DNA of 64,000 bases from Bacteroides sp. (GTDB lineage Bacteria; Bacteroidota; Bacteroidia; Bacteroidales; Bacteroidaceae): NCBI GenBank assembly GCA_019414665.1, contig DXLO01000010.1, positions 1-64,000 of the forward strand, written 5' to 3'. Made by a program: the position numbers and the translations under genes. The notes under the pieces were generated by a model that did no database searches, was not told where the DNA came from, and saw only the letters and a list, made by a program, of their open reading frames with translations. Positions 46,052-53,803 of this stretch are shown here, piece after piece (within the stretch, counting starts at the first letter, position 1; every line of letters starts with the position of its first letter).

Positions 46052-47509
46052 TTATTCGTTGAGGTATTCCATTGGATTGATTTCTCCACTTTTTATTTTC
46101 AGAAAAATGTCTTTTGCCAGCTCGTAGAAATGTTCGTCGGTTTCGAAAGGAGATAATACCGGTTCTTCTTTCTTCAATGAACTGGAAGAAAAGACGGCCC
46201 CTCGTACAAGATAGGTAAAAGTCAGTTTTTCTTCTTTCATACGATAATAACAGTATGCCATCAGATAATAGTTACTGTGCATGATATCTGGATTTAATTC
46301 TTCTTCTTTTCTCAGATATTCCAATGCCTGTTCCCAATATTCATTATGGAAATAGGCTGTACCTATATAAGCTGCCGCTTCTGCTTCGTCCTCGGCAAAT
46401 AACTCACCATAGTGAAAGGCTGTTTGTGCATCTTCCAGCTTTTTTTCATCCAGATGCAATTCACCTTTCAGTAGATATAATTCACTGCTGTGATTGTCGT
46501 AAGCCAGACCTTGTTCTACATCTTCTTTGCAGGCAGATTGATTCTCGAGTCGTAAATGAGAAATACCTCTTTTATGATACAAGGATGCCATTTCAAAATA
46601 AGGCAGTTTGCCGCTGGCTATTATCTTGTCAGAATACTCCAATACTTTCTGGTAATCTTGTACGATGAAGTATATTGACATGATGATATTTTGAATATAT
46701 GGCTTTTCGGTAGTATGTTTTTCTATATAAAACAGACATTCAAGTGCCTGGTCTATTTCGTTTTCCAACAAAAGACAATTGCTTTTCAGTTCCCAAGTTA
46801 TCAGATTGGTGTCATCTATGGCCATAGCAAAATCTATTGCTTCCATCGCTTTTTCTGATTGGTACATACGGATATAGCAACGTATCAGATTGTGCCAGAA
46901 ATCGAGTGTATAGGGAGCTTCGTCAAGTAGCTGGTTATATAGTTTCACGGCTTCTTCCGGATTGCCGAAACTGAAGTGGTATGAAGCCATTTCTTCCAAT
47001 ACTCCAATGTTTTCCGGAGCTTCGCTGTATGCCTTTTCCAGCCAGTAATGGGCTTTTTTCTTCTGGTGGTCATCCATATACACATGTGCAATGTCGAGCA
47101 TTGTGTCTATGTCTTTTTCGTCTTGGTAAAGCTGATCTAGCAGTGCATCAGCTTCTTGAGTACGCTTTTGTGCCAGATAAAGTTCAGCCTGCAGCAACCT
47201 GACTTCGTAGTCGTTTTGGTCGGTTATAGTATTTAATATGCATTGAGCATCGTTGGTATTACCTTTTGCTATAAGATTATGACATTTAAATATCAGTATA
47301 TCTAAATTATCGGGATGAAGTGACAGCCCATAGTCCACTACTTCTTCCGAAGCCTTTATATTTCCCATGCTTGCATAGAATTCTGCCAATAGGGTGATTT
47401 CGTCGGCTTCAAAATAAACACTGGTATGATTGTCCAGCATATCTGCATATTTAGCCAGAAGTTCTTTAAATTCTGGTTTGTGGAAAATAGAAGACAAGTC
47501 ATCTTTCAT
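46052..47509 (-). CDS. Tetratricopeptide repeat protein
   Basis: 485 residues made almost wholly of helix-turn-helix TPR units, e.g. LAEFYASMGNIKASEEVVDYGLSLHPDN, EMASYHFSFGNPEEAVKLYNQLLDEAP and AAYIGTAYFHNEYWEQALEYLRKEEELNPD (typical W/LGxxY-A-P positions; only ends need be noted). No signal peptide, so cytosolic; roughly ten to twelve repeats. TPR arrays bind partner proteins; the partner is unknown. It lies between glnS and the his promoter on the same strand; no clear terminator separates its stop from the his promoter. Confidence 0.88.
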   Translation of the reverse strand: MKDDLSSIFHKPEFKELLAKYADMLDNHTSVYFEADEITLLAEFYASMGNIKASEEVVDYGLSLHPDNLDILIFKCHNLIAKGNTNDAQCILNTITDQNDYEVRLLQAELYLAQKRTQEADALLDQLYQDEKDIDTMLDIAHVYMDDHQKKKAHYWLEKAYSEAPENIGVLEEMASYHFSFGNPEEAVKLYNQLLDEAPYTLDFWHNLIRCYIRMYQSEKAMEAIDFAMAIDDTNLITWELKSNCLLLENEIDQALECLFYIEKHTTEKPYIQNIIMSIYFIVQDYQKVLEYSDKIIASGKLPYFEMASLYHKRGISHLRLENQSACKEDVEQGLAYDNHSSELYLLKGELHLDEKKLEDAQTAFHYGELFAEDEAEAAAYIGTAYFHNEYWEQALEYLRKEEELNPDIMHSNYYLMAYCYYRMKEEKLTFTYLVRGAVFSSSSLKKEEPVLSPFETDEHFYELAKDIFLKIKSGEINPMEYLNE

Positions 47510-47538
47510 GGTTGTTATTTATTTAAAAGGTAAAATAA

Positions 47539-47635
47539 AAAACGCAGATTATGCAAATTGTTCCGTAGTCAGGAGGAATGTATTTTGTCAGAAAAATACG
47601 CCCTTCTACGTAGTGCTTTGCATAATCTGTGTTTC
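47539..47635 (-). terminator. Long hairpin downstream of glnS
   Basis: The arm AACGCAGATTATGCAAA (from 47541) pairs with TTTGCATAATCTGTGTT (ending 47634) around a loop of about 60 bases. An A-rich run on its left gives a U tract for the minus strand, so it probably ends the glnS transcript. Confidence 0.7.
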
Positions 47636-47659
47636 TGGTTTTATGAATATGTCTATATT

Positions 47660-49399
47660 TTATTTGTTGATCTTACTCCAGGTATCTTTAAGTGATACGG
47701 TACGGTTAAATACCAAGTGTTCAGGAGTAGAATCTTTGTCGACATTAAAGTATCCGATACGCTGGAACTGCAAGTAGTCAAGCGGTTTTGCATCTGCAAG
47801 GAACTTTTCTACATAACATTCCTTCAAAACTTTCAGCGAGTCTGGATTTATCATTTCCTGCATAGCTTCCAACGCTGAACAGTTCTTGGCTTCGCGGATA
47901 GCAGCCATTTCATCACGAGGATTTTCTACTTTCCACAAGCGGTCGTACAAGCGTACTTCTGCTTTCAAGCAATGATTGCAGCTTACCCAGTGCAGTGTAC
48001 CTTTCACTTTACGGTTAGCTTCTGGCATTCCGCTCTTGGTATTCGGATCGTATTCGGCGTATACTTCTACGATGTTTCCGTTTTCGTCTTTCTTGCATCC
48101 GGTACATTTTACGATATATGCATTTTTCAGACGAACTTCCTGTCCCGGAGTCATACGGAAGAATTTTTTTGGAGCATCTTCCATAAAGTCTTCACGTTCC
48201 ATCCATAATTCACGGCTGAACTCAATAGTATGAGTAGGAGAGTTCGGATCTTCCGGATTATTGATGGCTTCCATTTCTTCTACTTTTCCTTCCGGATAGT
48301 TAGTCAAGATCAGTTTTACCGGATTCAAAACAGCTGATACTCGTGTAGAACGTGCATTCAAGTCTTCACGAACAGCACTTTCCAGCAATGCGAAATCGTT
48401 CAAGGCATCGTAGGTAGTATAACCGATCTTATCGATAAACTTGCGGATAGATTCCGGAGAATATCCTCTGCGGCGGAATGCGCAAATAGTCGGCATACGA
48501 GGATCGTCCCAGCCGTTTACCAGTCCTTCTTTTACTAGAATCAGCAAGTTACGCTTACTCATCAGCGTGTAGCTCAAATTCAGCTTGTTGAACTCATACT
48601 GGTGAGGACGGTTATCGTCAAGATCTTTTCCGTCTTTTACCCAATCGACGAACAAGTCATACAACGGACGGTGTACGACAAACTCCAACGTACACAATGA
48701 GTGAGTTACTCCTTCGAAGAAATCGCTCTGTCCGTGTGCGAAATCGTACATAGGATATGCTTTCCATTTATCACCCGTACGGTGGTGAGGAGTTTTTACT
48801 ACACGGTAGATAATAGGATCGCGGAAGTGCATATTAGGGTTGGCCATATCTATCTTGGCACGGAGCACCATTTTACCTTCCTCTATTTCGCCATTGTTCA
48901 TTTTCTGGAACAATTCAAGGCTTTCCTCTATCGGTCGGTTACGGTATGGACTTTCTACTCCCGGTTGTGTAGGAGTTCCTTTTTGGGCTGCAATTTCTTC
49001 TGAAGTTTGTTCGTCTATATATGCTTTACCTTCCTTGATAAGACGGATGGCAAAGTCCCATAATTGCTGGAAATAGTCGGAAGCATAATATTCATTTCCC
49101 CACTGGTATCCCAACCACTGAATATCTTCTTTTATCGCTTCTACATATTCTACATCTTCTTTTGTAGGATTTGTATCGTCAAAACGCAAGTTGCATACTC
49201 CACCATATCGTTGGGCAATACCGAAGTCCATGCAAATAGCCTTAGCATGGCCAATGTGTAAATATCCGTTTGGCTCAGGCGGGAATCGGGTCTGTATTCT
49301 TCCTCCGTTTTTTCCCTCCTTTAAATCTTTTTCAACAATCTGCTCAATAAAGTTCAGGCTTTTCTTTTCAGAACTTTCCGTTACGTTCATTTCTGTCAT
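47660..49399 (-). CDS. glnS: Glutaminyl-tRNA synthetase
   Basis: 579 residues, class I aminoacyl-tRNA synthetase. The ATP-site motifs are intact: PPEPNGYLHIGHAKAI (HIGH) near residue 42 and LMSKRNLL (KMSKS equivalent) near residue 275. The C-terminal anticodon-binding barrels follow. It charges tRNA-Gln directly. The start MTEMNVTESS is the first of two close methionines. Single-gene unit; a TATTTTTG promoter motif lies on the minus strand at 49451-49458. Confidence 0.97.
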   Translation of the reverse strand: MTEMNVTESSEKKSLNFIEQIVEKDLKEGKNGGRIQTRFPPEPNGYLHIGHAKAICMDFGIAQRYGGVCNLRFDDTNPTKEDVEYVEAIKEDIQWLGYQWGNEYYASDYFQQLWDFAIRLIKEGKAYIDEQTSEEIAAQKGTPTQPGVESPYRNRPIEESLELFQKMNNGEIEEGKMVLRAKIDMANPNMHFRDPIIYRVVKTPHHRTGDKWKAYPMYDFAHGQSDFFEGVTHSLCTLEFVVHRPLYDLFVDWVKDGKDLDDNRPHQYEFNKLNLSYTLMSKRNLLILVKEGLVNGWDDPRMPTICAFRRRGYSPESIRKFIDKIGYTTYDALNDFALLESAVREDLNARSTRVSAVLNPVKLILTNYPEGKVEEMEAINNPEDPNSPTHTIEFSRELWMEREDFMEDAPKKFFRMTPGQEVRLKNAYIVKCTGCKKDENGNIVEVYAEYDPNTKSGMPEANRKVKGTLHWVSCNHCLKAEVRLYDRLWKVENPRDEMAAIREAKNCSALEAMQEMINPDSLKVLKECYVEKFLADAKPLDYLQFQRIGYFNVDKDSTPEHLVFNRTVSLKDTWSKINK

Positions 49400-49450
49400 A
49401 GCGTTTTCGTTTTACACTTTTACTTTTTTGCGTTTTCGCGCTTTTGTGTG

Positions 49451-49458
49451 CAAAAATA
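49451..49458 (-). promoter_or_regulatory. Promoter -7 element for glnS
   Basis: CAAAAATA on the plus strand is TATTTTTG on the minus strand, an exact TAnnTTTG, 51 bases before the glnS start. Confidence 0.55.
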
Positions 49459-49607
49459 ATGATTCTTTCCTGAACTACCTATAAAAGAGAGGTGATACTG
49501 TTTATTAAACTATAAAATAAATTCTTTTTTATAAGGTAGCAAATATGTATTATTTTTACAAAAGAGAGAAAAAAGGCTGCAAACTCTTTATTTTAAGAAA
49601 GATTTTA

Positions 49608-49615
49608 TATCTTTG
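49608..49615 (+). promoter_or_regulatory. Promoter -7 element in the glnS-rarA gap
   Basis: TATCTTTG, an exact TAnnTTTG on the plus strand, without a clear -33 element. It is the first of two promoter-like sites in a 520-base gap; no open frame follows it before the second site. Confidence 0.4.
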
Positions 49616-49694
49616 TCATACTATTGAGGAGGGGGAGTTTGACAGAATGTAAACAAAGAAAAACGATAAACATGTTTTAAGACATAGTTTTTTA

Positions 49695-49826
49695 TTTGTT
49701 TAGTTCAAAAAAAGCCCTCATCTTTGTAGCGTTATCCTGAAAACAATCTTTTTACCTTAAAAAAAACTAATACCTATTGAAAACTTAAAAAAGCTTCTTT
49801 GTGAAAAGAGGCTTTTTTTATTGCCT
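49695..49826 (+). ncRNA. Candidate small RNA or long leader upstream of rarA
   Basis: TTTG at 49695-49698, a 20-base spacer and CATCTTTG at 49719-49726 form a promoter that differs from consensus in one base. A transcript starting near 49733 would run about 85 bases to the hairpin AGCTTCTTT/AAAGAGGCT at about 49791-49813, followed by T7. There is no open frame in it. It could be a free small RNA or an attenuated leader of rarA, which starts 100 bases further on. The remaining parts of 49459-49919 show nothing else. Confidence 0.45.
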
Positions 49827-49919
49827 TTTTGTGAACTTTCTAAAAGAATAATTTCTTATTTTTGAAAAACTTTTCTCAATATAATACAAGATACAGGAAA
49901 TTCCAAAAAATAGAATATT

Positions 49920-51194
49920 ATGGCTCAACCATTGGCTGAACGCATGCGTCCGAAGACATTGGACGACTATATAGGACAAAAACATTTGGTAGGAGAAGGG
50001 GCGGTGCTGAGAAGGATGATTGATTCCGGACGCATCTCTTCTTTTATTTTATGGGGGCCTCCGGGCGTGGGAAAGACAACGTTGGCACAGATTATTGCAA
50101 ACCGCCTGGAAACTCCTTTTTATACATTGAGTGCAGTTACGTCGGGAGTGAAAGATGTACGTGATGTTATTGATAAGGCACGGAGCAATCGTTTTTTTTC
50201 GCAGCAGAGTCCCATTCTTTTTATCGATGAAATACATCGTTTCAGTAAATCGCAACAAGATTCGTTACTGGGAGCAGTAGAAACAGGAGTAGTTACCTTG
50301 ATAGGGGCAACAACTGAAAATCCTTCATTTGAGGTAATCCGTCCCTTGCTTTCCCGTTGCCAGCTTTATGTATTGAAATCTCTTGAAAAAGATGACTTGC
50401 TTGAACTGTTGCATCATGCGATAACTACGGATGTTATTCTGAAAGAGAAACAAGTGGAATTGCGTGAAACAGATGCTATGCTACGTTATTCGGGAGGAGA
50501 TGCCCGAAAACTGTTGAATATACTGGAGCTGGTAGTAGAAGCAGACGATAACGTACCTGTTGTGATAACAGATGATAAGGTTGTGGAGCGTTTGCAGCAG
50601 AATCCGCTGGCTTATGACAAAGATGGAGAAATGCACTACGACATTATTTCTGCTTTTATTAAGTCTATTCGAGGAAGCGATCCGGATGGGGCATTGTACT
50701 GGCTTGCACGTATGGTAGAGGGTGGGGAAGATCCTGCTTTTATTGCGCGCCGTCTTGTCATTTCTGCTTCCGAAGATATCGGTCTTGCTAATCCGAATGC
50801 ATTGCTGCTTGCAAACGCAGCTTTCGATGCCGTGATGAAAATCGGTTGGCCGGAAGGAAGAATTCCGTTGGCTGAGGCTACAGTTTATCTGGCAACAAGT
50901 CCCAAAAGCAACTCTGCCTACGAAGGGATTAATTCTGCTCTTGAGCTGGTTCGTCAGACAGGGAATCTTCCGGTTCCGCTTCATTTGCGTAATGCTCCGA
51001 CTAAGCTGATGAAGCAGTTAGGATATGGAAAGGAATATAAGTATGCTCATGCTTATAAGGGCAATTTTGTGAAACAACAGTTTTTACCCGATGAAGTATG
51101 TCATAATCGTCTTTGGCATGCACAGGAAAATCCTTCAGAAGCTAAATTAAAAGATCGTATGGTACAGTTGTGGGGCGATCGCTTTAAAGAATAA
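49920..51194 (+). CDS. rarA: Replication-associated recombination protein A (RarA/MgsA), AAA+ ATPase
   Basis: 424 residues. Walker A GPPGVGKTTLA near residue 47, Walker B LFIDEIHRFSKSQQD near residue 102, sensor GATTENPSFEV, and the conserved C-terminal MgsA region SASEDIGLANPNALLLA with NAPTKLMKQLGYG. It acts at stalled replication forks with SSB and clamp-loader-like activity. The N-terminal short MRPKTLDDYIGQKHLVG is a family hallmark. Fifteen bases downstream begins the 2-hydroxyacid dehydrogenase gene, now broken by a prophage. Confidence 0.96.
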   Translation: MAQPLAERMRPKTLDDYIGQKHLVGEGAVLRRMIDSGRISSFILWGPPGVGKTTLAQIIANRLETPFYTLSAVTSGVKDVRDVIDKARSNRFFSQQSPILFIDEIHRFSKSQQDSLLGAVETGVVTLIGATTENPSFEVIRPLLSRCQLYVLKSLEKDDLLELLHHAITTDVILKEKQVELRETDAMLRYSGGDARKLLNILELVVEADDNVPVVITDDKVVERLQQNPLAYDKDGEMHYDIISAFIKSIRGSDPDGALYWLARMVEGGEDPAFIARRLVISASEDIGLANPNALLLANAAFDAVMKIGWPEGRIPLAEATVYLATSPKSNSAYEGINSALELVRQTGNLPVPLHLRNAPTKLMKQLGYGKEYKYAHAYKGNFVKQQFLPDEVCHNRLWHAQENPSEAKLKDRMVQLWGDRFKE

Positions 51195-51209
51195 ATTTAA
51201 GATATAGTT

Positions 51210-51716
51210 ATGAAAATAGTTGTTTTAGATGCTTATACACTGAATCCGGGAGAAAGAAGGTGGGAGGAATTGGAAGAACTGGGAGAAGTCGTAGTGCACG
51301 ATAGGACGGCTCAATTGGATGTGGTTCGGCGTGCAAAAGATGCGGAAGTTGTGTTGACTAATAAAACGATACTTGATGGATTTATTTTGAATTTATTGCC
51401 AAAGCTGAAGTATATAGGAGTTTTGGCAACAGGATATAATGTTGTTGATCTGGATGTGGCTCGCCAGCGTGGAATCGTTGTTACCAATATTCCTGCATAT
51501 AGTACACAATCGGTTGCCCAGATGGCTATTGCGCATTTGTTGAATATTACACAACGAGTAGCTCATTATGCACATGAAGTGCATAATGGAGTATGGAGTG
51601 CACAGCCCGATTTTTGTTACTGGAATACACCATTGATAGAACTGGCCGGAAAGAAAATCGGGATTGTTGGTTTTGGAAATACAGGTCAGGCTACTGCGCA
51701 AATATATGGGGCATAG
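51210..51716 (+). pseudogene. D-2-hydroxyacid dehydrogenase, 5' half, interrupted by the prophage
   Basis: 168 codons of a gene that normally encodes about 315-320 residues. The N-terminal substrate domain is complete (MKIVVLDAYTLNPGERRWEEL, TNKTILDGF, YIGVLATGYNVVDLDVARQRGI), and the NAD-binding Rossmann fold is cut directly after its glycine loop, KKIGIVGFGNTGQATAQI. The last codons before the stop (YGA, then TAG) run into prophage DNA. The catalytic Arg, Glu and His of the family lie in the missing half, so the remaining product cannot work. The 3' half should lie right of the prophage, outside the window. Probably formed an operon with rarA. Confidence 0.9.
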
Positions 51717-51718
51717 AA

Positions 51719-51824
51719 CGAAGCGGTTTTTTCAATGGTCGGGAAAAATGGGCGAAAGGTTTTGAAAACCAAAGGGTTTAGGCATGATCGGGAAAATGGG
51801 CTGAATATTTCGAAGCGGTTTTTC
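51719..51824 (+). repeat. Left-end repeats, probable transposase-binding sites
   Basis: Two repeat types in the order A-B-B-A, all in the same direction. A: CGAAGCGGTTTTTTC at 51719-51733 and CGAAGCGGTTTTTC at 51811-51824. B: ATGGTCGGGAAAAATGGGC at 51735-51753 and ATGATCGGGAAAATGGGC at 51784-51801. Their place at the very end of the element matches the multiple MuA sites at the ends of phage Mu. Confidence 0.65.
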
Positions 51825-51915
51825 TCTTTACATGGCTTACATCTGCTTTACGTTTGAGGGGCTTTTCTTCGGATATTCGGGGGATTGCTTTACATCGGGC
51901 TTGCAGATGGGGCTA

Positions 51916-52016
51916 AAACGGCCTGGAAGGGTTTTATTTTCGGCTGTGTGGCCGTTTTATGGCTGGGTTGATGGATTTTGTTATATGATGGTGTGAACGG
52001 CTGTGTGGCCGTTTTT
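51916..52016 (+). terminator. Two copies of a small GC hairpin followed by T
   Basis: CGGCTGTGTGGCCGTTTT occurs at 51941-51958 and at 51998-52015. Each can form a 4-5 base CGGC/GCCG stem followed by T; the first can also pair as AAAACGGCC (51916-51924) with GGCCGTTTT (51950-51958). They may insulate the prophage from host transcription entering from rarA. No gene is seen in 51717-52098. Confidence 0.5.
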
Positions 52017-52071
52017 TGTGCCTATTTTTAAAGATGTTGCCTTAAAATTCTTCTAAATAAGTATTATTTGG

Positions 52072-52079
52072 TATATTTG
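52072..52079 (+). promoter_or_regulatory. Promoter -7 element for the first prophage gene
   Basis: TATATTTG, an exact TAnnTTTG, 19 bases before the ATG at 52099. Confidence 0.55.
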
Positions 52080-52098
52080 CAGCATAATAGAAACGAAT

Positions 52099-52341
52099 AT
52101 GGCAAAAGTGATTCATGTGCATTTGCTGCATAAAATAGACGGGACGAAGCAGAAAGATTGGTATTTCAGCAGTATATCGGCTGTTTATACGGTTCTGACG
52201 GCAGATCAGGTGGGGGCAACCAAGAATTACCTGCTTCATGCCGGGCTGTCTGGTAACGGCACAATATGCACGAAAAAGGCTATAATTAAGCAATCTACGC
52301 TCATCTCGGGTGGTAGTAAGGGAATGGTTAGAACGATATAA
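52099..52341 (+). CDS. Small prophage protein of unknown function
   Basis: 80 residues, no signal peptide or membrane span. It starts MAKVIHVHLLHKIDG and contains DWYFSSISAVYTVLTADQVGA, followed by a basic C-terminal half (TKKAIIKQSTLISGG). I know similar short proteins from Bacteroides mobile elements but not their function. It has its own promoter and is followed by a terminator, so it is expressed separately from both repressor and early operon, in the position of genes that stay on in a lysogen. Confidence 0.6.
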   Translation: MAKVIHVHLLHKIDGTKQKDWYFSSISAVYTVLTADQVGATKNYLLHAGLSGNGTICTKKAIIKQSTLISGGSKGMVRTI

Positions 52342-52414
52342 TAGCGCCGTTAGAAAGGCTTGTAGGCGTTATTTCTTTGAATGCTGATTGGGGAGCTTAT
52401 GGCTTCCTTTTTTT
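52340..52414 (+). terminator. Two stem-loops after the first prophage gene
   Basis: AATAGCGCC (52340-52348) pairs with GGCGTTATT (from 52374), then TTCTTTG; further on GGGAGC (52391-52396) pairs with GCTTCC (52402-52407) followed by seven T. Confidence 0.6.
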
Positions 52415-52440
52415 ATGCCCCTACGGTTGGTTTTATTTGG

Positions 52441-52512
52441 TTAGGGGTTACTATTGGGGTTACTGTTAGGGGTTACTACTTCTTTAAGTTAGGGGTTACT
52501 TTAGGGGTTACT
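52441..52512 (+). repeat. Five direct repeats of a 12-base unit, TTAGGGGTTACT
   Basis: Exact copies at 52441-52452, 52466-52477, 52489-52500 and 52501-52512; one variant (ATTGGGGTTACT) at 52453-52464. Starts are 12, 13, 23 and 12 bases apart, close to one and two turns of the helix. Read as codons it would give a repetitive LGVT peptide within a 60-codon frame (52381-52563), but that frame overlaps a terminator and has no promoter, so I treat the array as DNA signal. Confidence 0.8.
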
Positions 52513-52567
52513 TTTTCAGTTCTCAGAGGGTACGCCCGAAATAGGAAACTATGTTATAAATGAAAGC

Positions 52568-52611
52568 AAGTGCCGTTTTTCTCTGTTTTCAGAGAGGAAA
52601 AACGACACTTG
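52568..52611 (-). terminator. Long inverted repeat downstream of the repressor gene
   Basis: CAAGTGCCGTTTTTC (52568-52582) pairs with GAAAAACGACACTTG (about 52597-52611) with one mismatch and further AG/CT pairs inside. It lies about 140 bases after the repressor stop and probably ends its transcript; 52612-52749 shows no gene. Confidence 0.6.
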
Positions 52612-52749
52612 TTTGTGTGATATACCTTATTATAATAAAATAAATCCTTTGATTTACAGTGTATTTACGAGTTTGCTTCAGGTAAATTCCTTCAAAAGTG
52701 TGTGCGTGCGTCCTTTTTTAGCCTTCTGTAGGAGGCATGCGTGTACCAC

Positions 52750-53433
52750 TTAGAAGAACTTGCTGATGCTTCCAATGACTTCAAAGACATTCATGATGCG
52801 TGATTTGTCGAATTCCTGCTCATCGTAGTCCTCTGTATTAATGGGAATGAAGCGCAACTTGCTTGGATCCGGCGACCTGCGCAGGATTTTGATGGTACGG
52901 ATGGTGTCCAATACCACTGCATAGATTTCTCCATACTGGATGTCGTTGAGTGTGCATTGTCGCAGGGCGATGATGTCGCCATGGTTTATTTTGGGCTCCA
53001 TGGAGTGGCCGGTGACATTGCACCAGAGGCTGGCTTTTTCGAATCCCCTTATTACGATGTTGGTGGCGGGTATGTTTACCTGAGAGTTGAACACCTCATC
53101 GAATCCCCCAATAAAGTCCACATCGTAGTATGGTGTGCCGACAGATGGGTTCATGGATGTGGTAGGCATGAACGAAGGATTGGCTTCGTCTATTGTTTTA
53201 ATGCCGTTCAAATCATCTTTCAACATGCTTCCTGCACCAGTAAGCAACCATCCTGTTGAATATCGGGGATAATTTTCAACTATTATACTAAGCCATTTGG
53301 CTTGAATGTCGGTCCCGTTATTGATTGCTCTTGAAAGCACGCCTTTACTTGCGCCAATAGTTCTTTCCATGGCGCCAATAGTTATCCCCTCATTGGAGGC
53401 TATTTCTTGTATTCTTGATAAAATATTGCCCAT
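52750..53433 (-). CDS. Prophage repressor, XRE/CI-type HTH with S24 (LexA-like) peptidase domain
   Basis: 227 residues. Residues about 1-65 form a helix-turn-helix domain (NEGITIGAMERTIGASKGVLSRAI). Residues about 100-225 are an S24 peptidase domain with the catalytic serine in TGHSMEP (Ser144) and the lysine in TIKILRR (Lys182). Such repressors hold lytic genes off and cut themselves when RecA is activated by DNA damage. It is transcribed away from the early operon, as expected of an immunity gene, and three matching operator-like sites lie in and around its 5' region. The S24 type suggests the prophage is DNA-damage inducible, unlike Mu itself. Confidence 0.92.
   Translation of the reverse strand: MGNILSRIQEIASNEGITIGAMERTIGASKGVLSRAINNGTDIQAKWLSIIVENYPRYSTGWLLTGAGSMLKDDLNGIKTIDEANPSFMPTTSMNPSVGTPYYDVDFIGGFDEVFNSQVNIPATNIVIRGFEKASLWCNVTGHSMEPKINHGDIIALRQCTLNDIQYGEIYAVVLDTIRTIKILRRSPDPSKLRFIPINTEDYDEQEFDKSRIMNVFEVIGSISKFF
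53255..53269 (-). promoter_or_regulatory. Operator-like site inside the repressor gene
   Basis: GGGGATAATTTTCAA is the exact reverse complement of the site at 53436-53450. It lies about 165 bases into the repressor coding region. Confidence 0.5.
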
Positions 53434-53435
53434 AA

Positions 53436-53450
53436 TTGAAAATTATCCCC
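53436..53450 (+). promoter_or_regulatory. Operator-like site at the repressor start
   Basis: TTGAAAATTATCCCC begins three bases upstream of the repressor ATG, so binding here could limit repressor production. Confidence 0.55.
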
Positions 53451-53466
53451 GTTTTTATTTCGATGG

Positions 53467-53488
53467 TTGAAAATTATCACTATATTTG
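53467..53488 (+). promoter_or_regulatory. Early promoter with overlapping operator-like site
   Basis: TTGAAAATTATCACT (53467-53481) shares its first 12 bases with the site at 53436 and runs into the -7 element TATATTTG at 53481-53488, the promoter of the rightward early operon. Repressor bound here would cover the spacer of the promoter. Confidence 0.65.
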
Positions 53489-53566
53489 CAGCGTGTTTAA
53501 GATGTAAACAGCGCGCCAAATATACAAAAAAGGCGTGTGATTAGCGAATTTTAAGGATTAAAGAAA

Positions 53567-53782
53567 ATGAAAGCAAAAGTAATTATAGCTCAAGCAACAG
53601 CTGAGACCGCCGAAGCTCTTTACGGACTGGTCAAGAAGATGGTAGATACAACAGCAATCAAGGCTTATCCCAGTGTGGATTATCAGGCAGTTTTCTTTTC
53701 AGCTGATAGATACGACTTAGACTTTGTAAAAAGAGTATTGGCGGATAAGTGCTTTTCTTTCAAAATTGAAGATGCAGAATAA
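53567..53782 (+). CDS. Small early prophage protein
   Basis: 71 residues: KAKVIIAQATAETAEALYGLVKKMVDTTAIKAYPSVDYQAVFF (ends quoted), a mix of one or two strands and helices with an acidic C terminus. No known domain. It is the first gene of the rightward early operon, in the place where Mu carries ner, but no helix-turn-helix can be seen in it. An AAGGA-like ribosome-binding sequence lies before the ATG. Confidence 0.6.
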   Translation: MKAKVIIAQATAETAEALYGLVKKMVDTTAIKAYPSVDYQAVFFSADRYDLDFVKRVLADKCFSFKIEDAE

Positions 53783-53803
53783 TACAATAAAATAAGTGAG
53801 TTT

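Noticed and set aside
52441..52512. CRISPR array
   Set aside because: The unit is only 12 bases with almost no spacer between copies and no cas genes; not a CRISPR.
52381..52563. 60-codon frame with an LGVT-repeat peptide as a gene
   Set aside because: It is the translation of the 12-base DNA repeat array, begins within a terminator and lacks a promoter.
53361..53400. Repeated GCGCCAATAGTT as a further operator
   Set aside because: It lies in the repressor coding region and encodes the repeated peptide TIGA of its HTH domain; it does not match the other operator-like sites.
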